DNA from: Bacillota bacterium
GTDB taxonomy: Bacteria; Bacillota; Clostridia; Clostridiales; Clostridiaceae
Reading direction: 5' to 3'
DNA: 64,000 nucleotides
Assembly: GCA_023445445.1 (NCBI GenBank)
Contig: JAEXLD010000027.1
Span: 1 to 64,000, forward strand
The notes beneath the pieces were generated by a model that ran no database searches, was not told the DNA's origin, and saw only the letters and a list, made by a program, of their open reading frames with translations. The position numbers were made by a program, and so were the translations under genes. Shown here piece by piece: positions 1-9,428 of this stretch. The first letter of the stretch is position 1. The number at the start of each line of letters is the position of its first letter.

Positions 1-523
1 AGTGCTTATTACCTGGGTCTACTCTTTCTGGTGAGAATGCTAGGAAGAAATCTTCTCCACATTTTAGTCCATTTCTTTCTAGTATTGGTTTTAAAACTTC
101 TTCAGTAGTTCCTGGATAAGTAGTACTTTCAAGTATTACTATCATACCTTTATGAAGATACTTAGCAACATTTTCTGTTGATTTTACAACATAAGATAAA
201 TCTGGTTGCTTATATAAATCAAGTGGTGTAGGAACACAAATACATACTGTATCTAATTCACTTATAAAACTAAAATCTGTAGTAGCTTTTAAAAGCCCCT
301 TTTTAGTTAACTCAGCTAATTCTGAATCCACAATATCACCAATATAGTTTTCTCCATTGTTAACCATTTCTACTTTTCTCTCTTGTACATCAAAACCAAT
401 AGTTTCGTATCCAGCCTTTGCTTTTTCTACAGCTAAAGGTAATCCAATATAACCTAAGCCTACTACGCCAACTTTTGCCGTTTTATTCTTAATTTTTTGT
501 AATAATTTATCCTTTATATTCAA
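1..523 (-). CDS. Nucleotide-sugar 6-dehydrogenase (UDP-GlcNAc/ManNAc type), partial
   Basis: The N-terminal 174 codons are present and the gene runs off the left edge. It probably oxidises the C6 hydroxyl of a UDP-sugar to a uronic acid for capsule or wall polysaccharide synthesis in the cytoplasm. An NAD-binding Rossmann motif VGVVGLGYIGLPLA lies near residues 18-31, followed by CVPTPLD, ESTTYPGTTEEV and FSPERVDPGN, which are typical of the WecC/WbpA/TviB group. The start is taken as TTG at 523 because GGTGGTG lies just upstream and no ATG fits the conserved N-terminus. The exact sugar cannot be told from this fragment. Confidence 0.85.
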   Translation of the reverse strand, partial: MNIKDKLLQKIKNKTAKVGVVGLGYIGLPLAVEKAKAGYETIGFDVQERKVEMVNNGENYIGDIVDSELAELTKKGLLKATTDFSFISELDTVCICVPTPLDLYKQPDLSYVVKSTENVAKYLHKGMIVILESTTYPGTTEEVLKPILERNGLKCGEDFFLAFSPERVDPGNKH

Positions 524-630
524 TATTTCACCACCCCAAAAAGCCAATTATTATGTAAATATACCTTAAATTTGATTTAATGTAAATAATTTTATTTTGC
601 ATTATTTTAAAATAATTTTCACAATAATAA

Positions 631-664
631 AGAAATGGTATATTATTAATACACCATCTCTTTA
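631..664 (-). terminator. Intrinsic terminator of prfC
   Basis: Directly after the prfC stop the minus strand forms a hairpin with arms AAAGAGATGGTGTAT and ATATACCATTTCTTT (a few wobbles), followed by a T-rich stretch. Confidence 0.65.
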
Positions 665-670
665 ACCTTA

Positions 671-2266
671 TTATTCGTCGCTTTTACCTACTCCTGAAAG
701 TATTAAGCCCTTATTGTGGTCTAATGCCCAGTTAATACCCCAGTCATTTTGGAATATAAGGATATTTCTATCTTTAAAGTCTTTAACTCTTTTTGCATCA
801 GAAGTTAAGTTTAATTTGTCCATATCTATATCTTTATTTTCTATCCATCTTACATATCTAAATGGAAGTCTATCCATCTTTATATCAACGTTGTATTCAT
901 TTTTAAGTCTGTATTCTAGAACTTCAAATTGAAGTACACCAACAACTCCAACTATTATTTCTTCCATACCTACAAAGGATTCTCTAAATACTTGGATTGC
1001 TCCTTCTTGTGCTATTTGAGTAACACCTTTTACGAATTGTTTTCTCTTCATAGTATCTACTGGTCTTACTCTAGCAAAGTGTTCTGGTGCAAATGTAGGA
1101 ATTCCTTCAAATTTAAATTTCTTTGATGGTGCACATAATGTATCTCCAATTGAGAATATACCTGGATCGAATACCCCAATTATATCTCCTGCATATGCCT
1201 CTTCTACTATTTCTCTATCTTGAGCCATAAATTGTTGTGGTTGTGAAAGTTTAATTTTCTTACCACCTTGCATATGATATACATCTTCCCCCTTTTCAAA
1301 TTTACCTGAACAAATTCTCATAAAGGCAATTCTATCTCTGTGTGCCTTATTCATATTTGCTTGGATTTTAAATACAAAGGCAGAGAAGTTCTTATCAAAT
1401 GGGTCTATTTCTCCTATGCTTGAATGTCTTGGAAGTGGTGCTGTAGTCATCTCTAAGAAATGTTCTAAGAATGGCTCTACACCAAAGTTAGTTAAAGCTG
1501 ATCCAAAGAATACTGGTGTTAATTCTCCAGTTCTAACCTTTTCTAAATCTAATTCATCTCCAGCGATATCTAATAATTCAATATCTTCCATTAATTTATC
1601 ATGAAGGGCATCCCCTAATATTTCTCTAAATCTTGGATCATCTACTGAACCTTCAACAGCATCTACTGCACTTTGTCCGTGGTTTCCTGCTGAGAATGCA
1701 ATAATTCTATTGTTATCTCTTTCGTAAACTCCCTTAAACTCTTTTCCTGAACCTATTGGCCAGTTCATTGGGTATGTCTTTATTCCAAGTTCGTTTTCTA
1801 TCTCTTCTAATAATTCAAATGGGTCCTTAGCTTCTCTATCCATCTTATTTACAAATGTAAATATAGGCATTTCTCTAAGTGAAGCAACATGGAATAGCTT
1901 TCTTGTTTGATCTTCTATACCCTTTGCTCCATCCACTACCATAACTGCGCTATCTGCAGCCATAAGAGTTCTATATGTATCTTCTGAGAAGTCTTGGTGA
2001 CCTGGTGTATCTAATATATTTATACAATGTCCTCTATAATTAAATTGCATTACTGATGAAGTAACTGAAATACCTCTTTGCTTTTCTATTTCCATCCAGT
2101 CGGATACTGCATGAGTTGAAGCCTTTCTAGCCTTTACTGAACCTGCAAGTCTTATAGCTCCTCCGTATAATAGGAATTTTTCTGTTAATGTAGTTTTACC
2201 TGCATCTGGGTGGGATATAATAGCAAAGGTTCTTCTCTTTTCTATTTCACTTATATAATCTGCCAA
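671..2266 (-). CDS. prfC: Peptide chain release factor 3 (RF3)
   Basis: RF3 is a translational GTPase that recycles RF1/RF2 from the ribosome after peptide release. The G1 motif SHPDAGKT (about residues 18-25), switch region RGISVTSS, G3 DTPGH (about 86-90) and G4 NKMD (about 140-143) are intact, and the length matches bacterial RF3. An ATG at 2290 is in frame, but the ribosome binding site AGGAGG (2275-2280) lies between that ATG and a TTG at 2264-2266 with ideal 8-nt spacing. The TTG start also gives the N-terminus expected from E. coli RF3 (short leader, then KRRTFAIISHPDAGKTT), so it is preferred. The gene appears to be monocistronic. Confidence 0.95.
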   Translation of the reverse strand: MADYISEIEKRRTFAIISHPDAGKTTLTEKFLLYGGAIRLAGSVKARKASTHAVSDWMEIEKQRGISVTSSVMQFNYRGHCINILDTPGHQDFSEDTYRTLMAADSAVMVVDGAKGIEDQTRKLFHVASLREMPIFTFVNKMDREAKDPFELLEEIENELGIKTYPMNWPIGSGKEFKGVYERDNNRIIAFSAGNHGQSAVDAVEGSVDDPRFREILGDALHDKLMEDIELLDIAGDELDLEKVRTGELTPVFFGSALTNFGVEPFLEHFLEMTTAPLPRHSSIGEIDPFDKNFSAFVFKIQANMNKAHRDRIAFMRICSGKFEKGEDVYHMQGGKKIKLSQPQQFMAQDREIVEEAYAGDIIGVFDPGIFSIGDTLCAPSKKFKFEGIPTFAPEHFARVRPVDTMKRKQFVKGVTQIAQEGAIQVFRESFVGMEEIIVGVVGVLQFEVLEYRLKNEYNVDIKMDRLPFRYVRWIENKDIDMDKLNLTSDAKRVKDFKDRNILIFQNDWGINWALDHNKGLILSGVGKSDE

Positions 2267-2370
2267 TGGCCTTTCCTCCTTGAATTTCAAATTAAATTTG
2301 CTTTAGTTAAATCTCTTTTCTCTAGTTATTCATTATACCCTAAACTAAGAAAATTTAAAATGAAAATTTA

Positions 2371-2416
2371 TTCCCCAGGGGAATTCATTCCCCTGGGGAC
2401 CAGTTTTTTCCAGTTA
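2371..2416. repeat. CCCCAGGGG palindrome pair (family copy a)
   Basis: CCCCAGGGG (2373-2381) and CCCCTGGGG (2390-2398) form a 13-bp hairpin with a two-base loop, followed by ACCAGTTTTTTCCAG on the plus strand. It begins at the stop codon of the minus-strand ligase/C39 gene and probably ends its transcript. See the repeat-family finding. Confidence 0.8.
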
Positions 2417-4873
2417 CTCGCTATAAACCCAATATTCAATAGCTTCTTCTAAGAATAGGCTTGCTTTTACTTTTATAATTCCATCCTTTGGAGTATTATA
2501 AATTATATTTTCATTATCCTTGTAGTTTGGGTTATCCTTATTGCTATCTAAAACATTAAAATAATTTACTCCATCTATTGTTTCTATTCCATATATAACT
2601 AAGTAATGGCCTTCAGTTGTAAAGCTTCCTGGTTTCATTAAAGCAATTGCCATATGTTCTCCATCACTTACCAACCTTTTTATTTTTGTTAATTCATTTC
2701 CATTGAATTTTTGAACTTCTAATTTATATGGTGTCTCTTTAACAACTTCATCAAAAAACTCTACTTCTGTATTGTTATTACAATAGCCATTTTCAATTGA
2801 GTACTTTGCCATTTCTATTGGATTTATATCTGCTTCTTTAATTGTGGATTGAATCATTGCCATAGCTGTAACTCCACAACCTGTTTGCCCTAAAGGATTA
2901 TCTATTGTTTTGTAAGGGTAGTTTGTCCACTTCTCATCTTCTTGACTAAAATATTTAATTTCCTTTTTATATTTCCCATTTAATAATATATTGTAATCTA
3001 TATTTTCACTTCTAATATCATCAAAATTTTCTTTAAGCTGATTATTCATATATTTAGCTCTTTTATTTAACTCCTCATAGTTAACATAATAAGTAATTTC
3101 TAATTTTTTAAGCTTATATTCAGTATTTCTATCTCCAGTTTCACCGTAAAGTTTCATTAAATAATCATAAAGCCTTATATATGCTCCTGGATAAAATCTT
3201 TCTCTTTCAACTACATTCTCTGCATATTTTATAGCTTCTAAATTATTACCTAAGGATTCATGTAAATATGATAAATTCCATTCCACCATTGGATCATAAG
3301 GATTTATTTTTTTACTAGTTTCTAATAAATCTATTCCTTCATTTATATAGTTCTCATCCTTAGTTTCATCATATATATTTTTCTTAGCTTGAGCTCTATT
3401 AAAGTATCCTCTGTAATCTCTTTTAAAGGATATACTATTTGAGAAGCTAAAAATCTTATCTGCTAGATTTGCATTAACATCTATTATGTAATTTCCTAGA
3501 ACTATACTAGATTCATAAATTACAAAATAAATAGAAATAGCAGCTATGCCCATATAAAGATAATTACTTAAAATAATTCCTTCATTTTTATTTCTTTCTT
3601 TAAAGGCTTTATTGCTTTCTTTAAAAGCCTTTTTATTAGTTTCTTTAGGAACTTTTCTTTTCTTCTTATCTAGTACTTCTATATCCCCTAAAACTACTAA
3701 CATAACAAGAATTACTGGAAAGGTACTAAAGGATAAGTCAAAGTCTAATATTGAATGTAATAATATAGTTAAATAAGCTAATATTAAATAATTCTTATCT
3801 ACATTATTACTTTTAAATATTTTATATAATCCTATTAGAATAACAGCTAGGAAGATTATTAAATTAATTATTCCAGTATCATAACCTACTTGCAAATATG
3901 AACTATGTATGTACTTAACATCATAAAAGGCTGTGGCATTATCAAACTGCTTATATTGAAACATATTTATTCCATTGCCAAAGGGATGTTTTATAATACT
4001 ATTAATGGAATCTTCATAGTAAACAAGCCTTTCTTGAAAGGTTCCATTACTTAATTTAATATTTTTAAGCCTGTTGAATGTATTACTATTGGATAAAAAT
4101 AATATTATTATCAGTAAAACTCCTAAAGCATAATAAAGTTTATCTTTAAATTTTAAATTTTTAATTAATATGTAAAATATCAATACTAATGGTAATATAA
4201 ATATTGCTATTAACCTTAATTTATCTAAAATTACATATAGTACAGTTCCTAATGCAATTGGTTCTAAGGATAGTATTATCTTTGTATTATTGTATTTCTT
4301 ATCTCTATATACCTTGTAAATTATATAAATAATAGATAAAATCAATGTTGTTCTTGAACCTGTAAATAATAAACCTATAAATAAAATCGTTTCTATAATA
4401 TCTGTAAGTTTATCTTCTTCTCTAAGCTTATTTAAATAAAGTCCAATTAGAAGTAGTACTGCATAACTATTTGCATATCCAATATTACCAAAGATTCTAA
4501 TCCCTTGATATAATCCATGATAGCAGATATAAAATATACATATTCCAGACATTGATAAAAGTATGTATTTTAGCATTTCATCTTTATTTTTATCTTTTAA
4601 AATATATCCATAAATCAAATAGTAAATAGCCATATTTAAATATAAAAAGCTTCCTGAAATACTTTCAATGTAAGGTGAAACCACTATTTGGGATATAAGT
4701 ATTGAAATCCACATTATTATTAGGATTAAAAAGTACTTACTCTCTTTAATTTTATCTTTATTTTTAATAATAAAAATGCTTCCTACTAAAAACAAAATTA
4801 AGGACCCTAAGTTTTCTTTAAAAACTGAAGATAGAACTATAAAGGGTAATATTCCTATTATTATTTCAAACAT
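2414..4873 (-). CDS. O-antigen-ligase-like membrane protein fused to TPR region and C39-like cysteine peptidase
   Basis: 819 residues in three parts. Residues 1 to about 410 are a polytopic membrane region with many hydrophobic segments and features of the Wzy_C/O-antigen ligase superfamily (GSRTTLILS; IIKHPFGNGINMF; YIHSSYLQVGYDTG). After one more hydrophobic segment near 440-460, residues about 480-610 look like TPR-type helical repeats. Residues about 645-819 resemble the Peptidase_C39_2 domain: Cys in GQTGCGVTAMAM (about 666), His in EGHYLVIYG (about 756) and Asp in LDSN (about 776) could form a Cys-His-Asp set. The ligase part should join or polymerise surface glycans at the membrane. 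The role of the peptidase part is unknown. It lies next to an LPXTG surface protein, and a terminator separates the two genes. Confidence 0.75.
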   Translation of the reverse strand: MFEIIIGILPFIVLSSVFKENLGSLILFLVGSIFIIKNKDKIKESKYFLILIIMWISILISQIVVSPYIESISGSFLYLNMAIYYLIYGYILKDKNKDEMLKYILLSMSGICIFYICYHGLYQGIRIFGNIGYANSYAVLLLIGLYLNKLREEDKLTDIIETILFIGLLFTGSRTTLILSIIYIIYKVYRDKKYNNTKIILSLEPIALGTVLYVILDKLRLIAIFILPLVLIFYILIKNLKFKDKLYYALGVLLIIILFLSNSNTFNRLKNIKLSNGTFQERLVYYEDSINSIIKHPFGNGINMFQYKQFDNATAFYDVKYIHSSYLQVGYDTGIINLIIFLAVILIGLYKIFKSNNVDKNYLILAYLTILLHSILDFDLSFSTFPVILVMLVVLGDIEVLDKKKRKVPKETNKKAFKESNKAFKERNKNEGIILSNYLYMGIAAISIYFVIYESSIVLGNYIIDVNANLADKIFSFSNSISFKRDYRGYFNRAQAKKNIYDETKDENYINEGIDLLETSKKINPYDPMVEWNLSYLHESLGNNLEAIKYAENVVERERFYPGAYIRLYDYLMKLYGETGDRNTEYKLKKLEITYYVNYEELNKRAKYMNNQLKENFDDIRSENIDYNILLNGKYKKEIKYFSQEDEKWTNYPYKTIDNPLGQTGCGVTAMAMIQSTIKEADINPIEMAKYSIENGYCNNNTEVEFFDEVVKETPYKLEVQKFNGNELTKIKRLVSDGEHMAIALMKPGSFTTEGHYLVIYGIETIDGVNYFNVLDSNKDNPNYKDNENIIYNTPKDGIIKVKASLFLEEAIEYWVYSE

Positions 4874-4888
4874 AAACTGTCTCCTTAT

Positions 4889-4928
4889 TTAAAAATCCAT
4901 GCAATAGATTTATCTAAAGCATGGATTT
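4889..4928 (-). terminator. Intrinsic terminator of the LPXTG gene
   Basis: On the minus strand AAATCCATGC and GCATGGATTT form a perfect 10-bp stem, followed by TTAAAT. It lies 20 nt after the stop of the LPXTG gene and upstream of the ligase/C39 start. Confidence 0.7.
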
Positions 4929-4947
4929 GTAATTATTCTACTTTAAA

Positions 4948-6978
4948 TTAAGCATGTTTTCTTTTTCTAAAGAACATAGCTCCACCAATAGCTAACATTC
5001 CTACTGCTAAAACTAATATTGTAGTATTGGATACTCTTGCTCCTGTTTCAGGTAATTGACCCTTTCCAGTTTCAGTTTTATTTTCTGTAGAAGGTTTGTT
5101 TCCATTATCTCCTTCATTTGCTGGTGTTTCTTCATTTTTTGTTTCTATCTTTTCTGCTATTACATACTTAGAGAAATGTGGAGTTTTAAAAGTTACTTCA
5201 TTTCCATTAACTGAAGTTTCCATTTCTTCAAAGGCTTTGCTTGAATCATTATAATAGTAAACTACTATCTTATCTTTATTTAATCCTTCAAAATCCTTAT
5301 CAGTTAAATTAATCTTAACTTCAACTAATCCCTCTTTAAAGTTATGGACATTTGTAGTTCCATCTTCTTTATTTATGATTAAATTAAAATCGAATACCTT
5401 ATTAACTCCTTTGATATTTTTAACTATATCTGAATTGTCTATAATATCTAACTTAATAGTAACATCCTTAGCTCCTTCTAAAAGGCTCTTATCTATTGCT
5501 GATAATGGTAAATTAATTTTAAATCCACTATCTGTAACTATATTTAATGACCCATTACCATTTTTAATGGCTTCTATGTCTTTAATAACTACTTCTATAT
5601 TCTTAGTTCCTTCTGTAGTTTTTACAGCTATTTCATTTTTCTCATTTGGATTAATTCTTGGTACTTCTGTAACTACTTTATCTTCCGAAGGTTTTGTCTC
5701 ACCATTATCCCCTGGTTTTGTTGGCGTTACTGGTTCCTGTGGCTTTGGGGTTTCCTCATTATTTCCTGTATCTCTACTAGGCTTTTGTAATAAGATAAAT
5801 CCTTTTGGCGTTACAATTGATATTTGTCCATTTTCTTCATATATATTAAAATAATTATAATCATCATTTTTTATACTGTTTATTTCTTTAGTTAATTCAA
5901 TAATTTTAGATACTTGACTACCATTTATTTCACTTAAATATATTTTTTCTTCATTTTTTTCTAACAATATTGGTTTACTTGAATTTAAATTTAATCCTAA
6001 ATTTTCAATTGAATTTAGTAAGTTATATTTATTGCCTACCAATTCATATATATATACCTTATCATAATCATTAATATATATTTTATTATCTAGTTCTTTT
6101 AAATAAGGATATACATTATCTTCTAAAGTTATATTTCCATTTGATATTTCTTTTCCATATTTTACTTGAACTAAATTATAATTATTTCCCTCAATATTTC
6201 CCCAAATATAAATATTATTATTACTTCCTGTATTATATTGTATATCTCCATATCCATAAGATTTAGATATATATACATAGTCTTTATAAATTAATCCTGA
6301 ATATCTAACTACTGACCCATTTTCACTGTCATATTCAGAATAATTCATAAGCTCTATATCTTTATTATTATAGTCATTCCATATATTAACAGAAGTGTTG
6401 CTTCCATTTTTACCTTGCCAGTTTCCTGACTCCTCAGAATACTCTTTATCTTCTACATTTAAATTTAAATTATATTTTTCATTAAATCTATTAAAATATT
6501 TATTCAATTCATTTTTATCTTTTATTGGTGCATATGGTACATAATCACCTTTTTTTATTCCAGAGATATTGGCGAATTCTTCTTTAGTTATTGCTTTAAA
6601 CTCTTTAGTTTTAAAATTAAATTCTTCAAAAGTTTCATTATAATTTTCATTTTCCCATTTAGAATAAACTATCCCAGCTCTATAGTCTCCATTTGAAAAA
6701 ACTTGTACTGTAGAATATCCTTTTACTTCTTTTAATAAAGTTTCTTGTCCATTTTTCACTATAGAAATTTGTGTATCCCCATCTCTAGATTTACCATAAG
6801 CTATTAAAGCTTCATCACTATATTGTGCATTCCCTTTTAAATAATAATCACTTTTAACAAATTTTATATAGTCATTTTCTGATGCATTAGCTACTGTTTG
6901 AAATAACGCTGTTGGTAATATTGACATTGCCATAAAGTAAGTTAAAACACTAGCCATAAATAATTTAAATTTTCTCAT
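4948..6978 (-). CDS. LPXTG-anchored cell-surface protein
   Basis: A 676-residue secreted protein likely to be sortase-anchored to peptidoglycan. A basic, hydrophobic signal peptide (MRKFKLFMASVLTYF... to about residue 31) is followed by a large region rich in Tyr, Asn and beta-strand patterns of unknown fold. Next come a Pro/Thr/Lys linker (GNNEETPKPQEPVTPTKPG), a second domain ending HFSKYVIAEK, another acidic linker, and the sorting signal LPETG (about 642) with a hydrophobic stretch and the tail RKRKHA. An in-frame ATG 69 nt upstream exists, but GGAGGGGTAAA at 6979-6989 points to 6978. Ligand or substrate is not recognisable. Confidence 0.8.
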   Translation of the reverse strand: MRKFKLFMASVLTYFMAMSILPTALFQTVANASENDYIKFVKSDYYLKGNAQYSDEALIAYGKSRDGDTQISIVKNGQETLLKEVKGYSTVQVFSNGDYRAGIVYSKWENENYNETFEEFNFKTKEFKAITKEEFANISGIKKGDYVPYAPIKDKNELNKYFNRFNEKYNLNLNVEDKEYSEESGNWQGKNGSNTSVNIWNDYNNKDIELMNYSEYDSENGSVVRYSGLIYKDYVYISKSYGYGDIQYNTGSNNNIYIWGNIEGNNYNLVQVKYGKEISNGNITLEDNVYPYLKELDNKIYINDYDKVYIYELVGNKYNLLNSIENLGLNLNSSKPILLEKNEEKIYLSEINGSQVSKIIELTKEINSIKNDDYNYFNIYEENGQISIVTPKGFILLQKPSRDTGNNEETPKPQEPVTPTKPGDNGETKPSEDKVVTEVPRINPNEKNEIAVKTTEGTKNIEVVIKDIEAIKNGNGSLNIVTDSGFKINLPLSAIDKSLLEGAKDVTIKLDIIDNSDIVKNIKGVNKVFDFNLIINKEDGTTNVHNFKEGLVEVKINLTDKDFEGLNKDKIVVYYYNDSSKAFEEMETSVNGNEVTFKTPHFSKYVIAEKIETKNEETPANEGDNGNKPSTENKTETGKGQLPETGARVSNTTILVLAVGMLAIGGAMFFRKRKHA

Positions 6979-7135
6979 TTTACCCCTCCATATAATGTTT
7001 ATTTTGCATAAACAATTATAATATACATATTTTACAAATTCAACCATAATATGAGTTATTTTTGTATTTTTTTACTTAAAAGGTTAAATATTTGTATTTT
7101 TCTAATTTTCATTTAAAGTAAAACATAAAAAAAAA

Positions 7136-7163
7136 CAGGGGAATTAATTCCCCCTGGGGTCCA
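7136..7163. repeat. CCCCTGGGG palindrome, half-degenerate pair (copy b)
   Basis: CCCCTGGGG at 7151-7159 is followed by TCCAAAATTT as in other copies. The partner arm to the left is decayed (AAACAGGGGAATT). The copy directly abuts the heptamer-type repeat that follows. Confidence 0.65.
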
Positions 7164-7169
7164 AAATTT

Positions 7170-7403
7170 ACCAAATATATAATGCATAATTGATACTGCA
7201 TAATTATAGAAATAACTCAGGCAAGCCAATGTAATAAATGAAAAATGAATAATTAATAATGTAAAATTAGCGAAATAACTCAGACAAGCTGAGTTATGAA
7301 ATTTATTAATTCCGATGGAGTTTAATCCTTTATTCATTCCTTTTCCAAAACTCTGTAAGAGTTTTAACCTAAATTCTTCATTCTTAATTCTTCATTATTC
7401 ATT
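7170..7403 (-). repeat. Heptamer-armed hairpin element R1
   Basis: AT-rich intergenic element. One arm (about 7226-7270) is an AATGAAT/AATGTAA-type array with 7-base period. The core carries the hairpin AACTCAG-ACAAG-CTGAGTT (within 7275-7297), a degenerate copy of it at 7212-7232, and a hairpin AAACTC-TGTA-AGAGTTT. The other arm (about 7370-7403) is the reverse complement type (AATTCTT CATTCTT AATTCTT CATTATT) and overlaps the last codons of the MFS gene. A short open frame crossing it has no independent support. Confidence 0.7.
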
Positions 7404-8635
7404 CCTCTAACGTTCCATTTAACAAAGAATAATAACCCAATGCTTGCTATAAGGGTAATTATCATTATTATTCCAATTGGCACTCCTAGGTCTATAATTT
7501 GTCCAAATAATAATTGTCCTGGAGCTACACTTATGGTTGCCACTGCTACTGAAAAGGCAGATACTCTTCCTAACATATCTTGGGGTACTTCCTTTTGTAT
7601 AAAGGTTAGTGTTAAAACATTTGATAATGATAATGATAGCATAATTGCCATACCACCTATGGCAAAAAGGGCAGCTAATGTATAGTTACTTGCGTTAATG
7701 CTAGTTAAAGTAGACATTACTGTAATACCTATTATCATTGGGAAATATGTATAGTGGACTTTTTTCATTGAAAACCTATTTGGTTTTAATGTTATCCATA
7801 GTCCACCTAGTATCATTCCTAATACGCATATACCTTCTACTATTCCGTACACTTCTGAAGGTAATCCTAGGAATATATTTATAAAGTAAGGTGCAATTAT
7901 AGATAGTATTGGCACCAAGAAAATATTACATAAGGCATAGGATGCTATAATTCCAAGTATTATTTTCTTTTCCTTCTTTAAATATATAAAGCTATGTTTC
8001 ATATCTACAAATGATTTTTTAACAAAGCCTATAGATAAAACCTTGTGCTCCTTTGAATTGTTTTCCTTTTTAACATCTGGAATTTCTAAGAATAATTCCA
8101 TTACTGCTGATAAGAAAAAGCTTATAGCATTTATTATAACAATGGCTTTAATTCCTACTAATCCATATAATACCCCAGCAAATATTGGCCCTACAAAGTT
8201 TACAATTGAGCCTACTTGATTTATTATTCCATTGGCAGCTGTAAGTTTATCACTTTCTACAACTTGTGGAATTGATGATGTTACCGCTGGTCCATATAGG
8301 GTATAGCAAATTGATAATATAAACATTACTGCTGCAACTATTAATTCATGATCTCTACCTTGTAGTAATATAAAGGCATAGCCTCCTATTAATATTGAGC
8401 AGAAAAAATCTAAATAAACCATTATCTTTTTTCTATTTATATTATCTGAAAGCATTCCTGCTATAGGTGCAAATAATATATAAGGTATAGTTGATATTGC
8501 TAGTATATTTGCAAAGGTAGCAGCACTACCTGTAAATTCTAATAAATATAAGGACATACTAAATCTTTGTATTGCATTTCCAAATAAGGATATAATTTGC
8601 CCTATTACTATTATTATAAAGTTTTTGTTTCTCAT
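7364..8635 (-). CDS. MFS transporter in siderophore operon
   Basis: A 423-residue, 12-segment major facilitator protein of the MFS_3/macrolide-efflux-like type. The N-terminus has the pattern GQIISLFGNAIQRFSMSLYL, and the cytoplasmic loop 2-3 motif reads GMLSDNINRKKIM. The start codon overlaps the end of the ABC ATPase gene by 4 bases, so it belongs to the siderophore-uptake transcript and may export a siderophore or another small molecule. Its direction and substrate are inferred from context only. The last dozen codons (NNEELRMKNLG) are encoded by the arm of repeat R1, so the native C-terminus seems to have been replaced or extended. Confidence 0.8.
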   Translation of the reverse strand: MRNKNFIIIVIGQIISLFGNAIQRFSMSLYLLEFTGSAATFANILAISTIPYILFAPIAGMLSDNINRKKIMVYLDFFCSILIGGYAFILLQGRDHELIVAAVMFILSICYTLYGPAVTSSIPQVVESDKLTAANGIINQVGSIVNFVGPIFAGVLYGLVGIKAIVIINAISFFLSAVMELFLEIPDVKKENNSKEHKVLSIGFVKKSFVDMKHSFIYLKKEKKIILGIIASYALCNIFLVPILSIIAPYFINIFLGLPSEVYGIVEGICVLGMILGGLWITLKPNRFSMKKVHYTYFPMIIGITVMSTLTSINASNYTLAALFAIGGMAIMLSLSLSNVLTLTFIQKEVPQDMLGRVSAFSVAVATISVAPGQLLFGQIIDLGVPIGIIMIITLIASIGLLFFVKWNVRGMNNEELRMKNLG

Positions 8636-9426
8636 GCACCCTCCCTTAGAAGTTCATAATCCATACATATTGGATATAGACCATTTTCACTTTTTTGAAG
8701 AGTAGCATCTATTCCATATATTTCTTTTAATGTTTTCTTAGTAATTACATCTAGTGGCTTTCCTTCACAAATAATCTTACCTTTTTTAAGACCAATTATA
8801 TTGTCTGCAAATCTGCAAGCATTATTAAGCTCATGTAAAACTATAACTACTGTAATATTTTTTTCTCTATTTAATTTTTGAAGTACTTCTAAAACTTCAA
8901 GTTGATAAGACATATCTAAATAAGTAGTTGGTTCATCAAGCATTATTATTTCTGTTTCTTGAGCTAAAGTCATTGCTATCCAAGCTCTTTGTCTTTGCCC
9001 TCCTGATAAGTTCTCAACTTCCCTATCTGCAAATTCAGAAAGTCCAGTTTCTTTTATTGCCCAGTCAATAAGATCCTTGTCATGACTATTAAGTCCACCT
9101 ATAATCTTTTGATGAGGGAATCTTCCATATGCCACTAATTCTCTCACTGTAAGCCCACTTGGACAAACTGGTCCCTGGGGAAGAAATGCAACTTCTTTAG
9201 CAATACTTTTTTCTTTTATTTTCTTTATATTTTTGCTATTTATAAATATATCTCCATTTTTAGGCTTATTAATTCTAGCTATAGTCTTAAGCAAAGTAGA
9301 TTTTCCGCATCCATTAGCTCCAATTATTATGCTGATTTTTCCCTTTGGAATTTTTAAATTCATATCTTCAATTATAATGTTGTTTTCATAAGCAACACTT
9401 AAGTTATTTACACTAATAGCTTCCAT
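8632..9426 (-). CDS. Iron-siderophore ABC transporter ATPase (FecE/FhuC type)
   Basis: 264 residues; the cytoplasmic motor of a ferric-siderophore importer. Walker A GANGCGKST (about 37-45), the LLPQGP-like motif typical of this subfamily, signature LSGGQRQR, Walker B IIMLDEPTTYLD and the switch His (VLHELNN) are all present. It follows the second permease gene after only 2 nt. Confidence 0.93.
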   Translation of the reverse strand: MEAISVNNLSVAYENNIIIEDMNLKIPKGKISIIIGANGCGKSTLLKTIARINKPKNGDIFINSKNIKKIKEKSIAKEVAFLPQGPVCPSGLTVRELVAYGRFPHQKIIGGLNSHDKDLIDWAIKETGLSEFADREVENLSGGQRQRAWIAMTLAQETEIIMLDEPTTYLDMSYQLEVLEVLQKLNREKNITVVIVLHELNNACRFADNIIGLKKGKIICEGKPLDVITKKTLKEIYGIDATLQKSENGLYPICMDYELLREGA

Positions 9427-9428
9427 AA

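Noticed and set aside
5375..5854. 159-codon open frame on the plus strand
   Set aside because: It lies antisense within the LPXTG gene, and its composition follows from that gene's codon pattern.
7113..7337. 74-codon open frame on the minus strand
   Set aside because: It consists of palindrome copy b and repeat R1, has no ribosome binding site and no protein-like pattern.
9160..9185. Sequence close to the palindrome family (CTGGTCCCTGGGGA) inside the siderophore ATPase gene
   Set aside because: It lacks one C and encodes the conserved Leu-Pro-Gln-Gly-Pro motif of FecE/FhuC ATPases, so protein constraint explains it.
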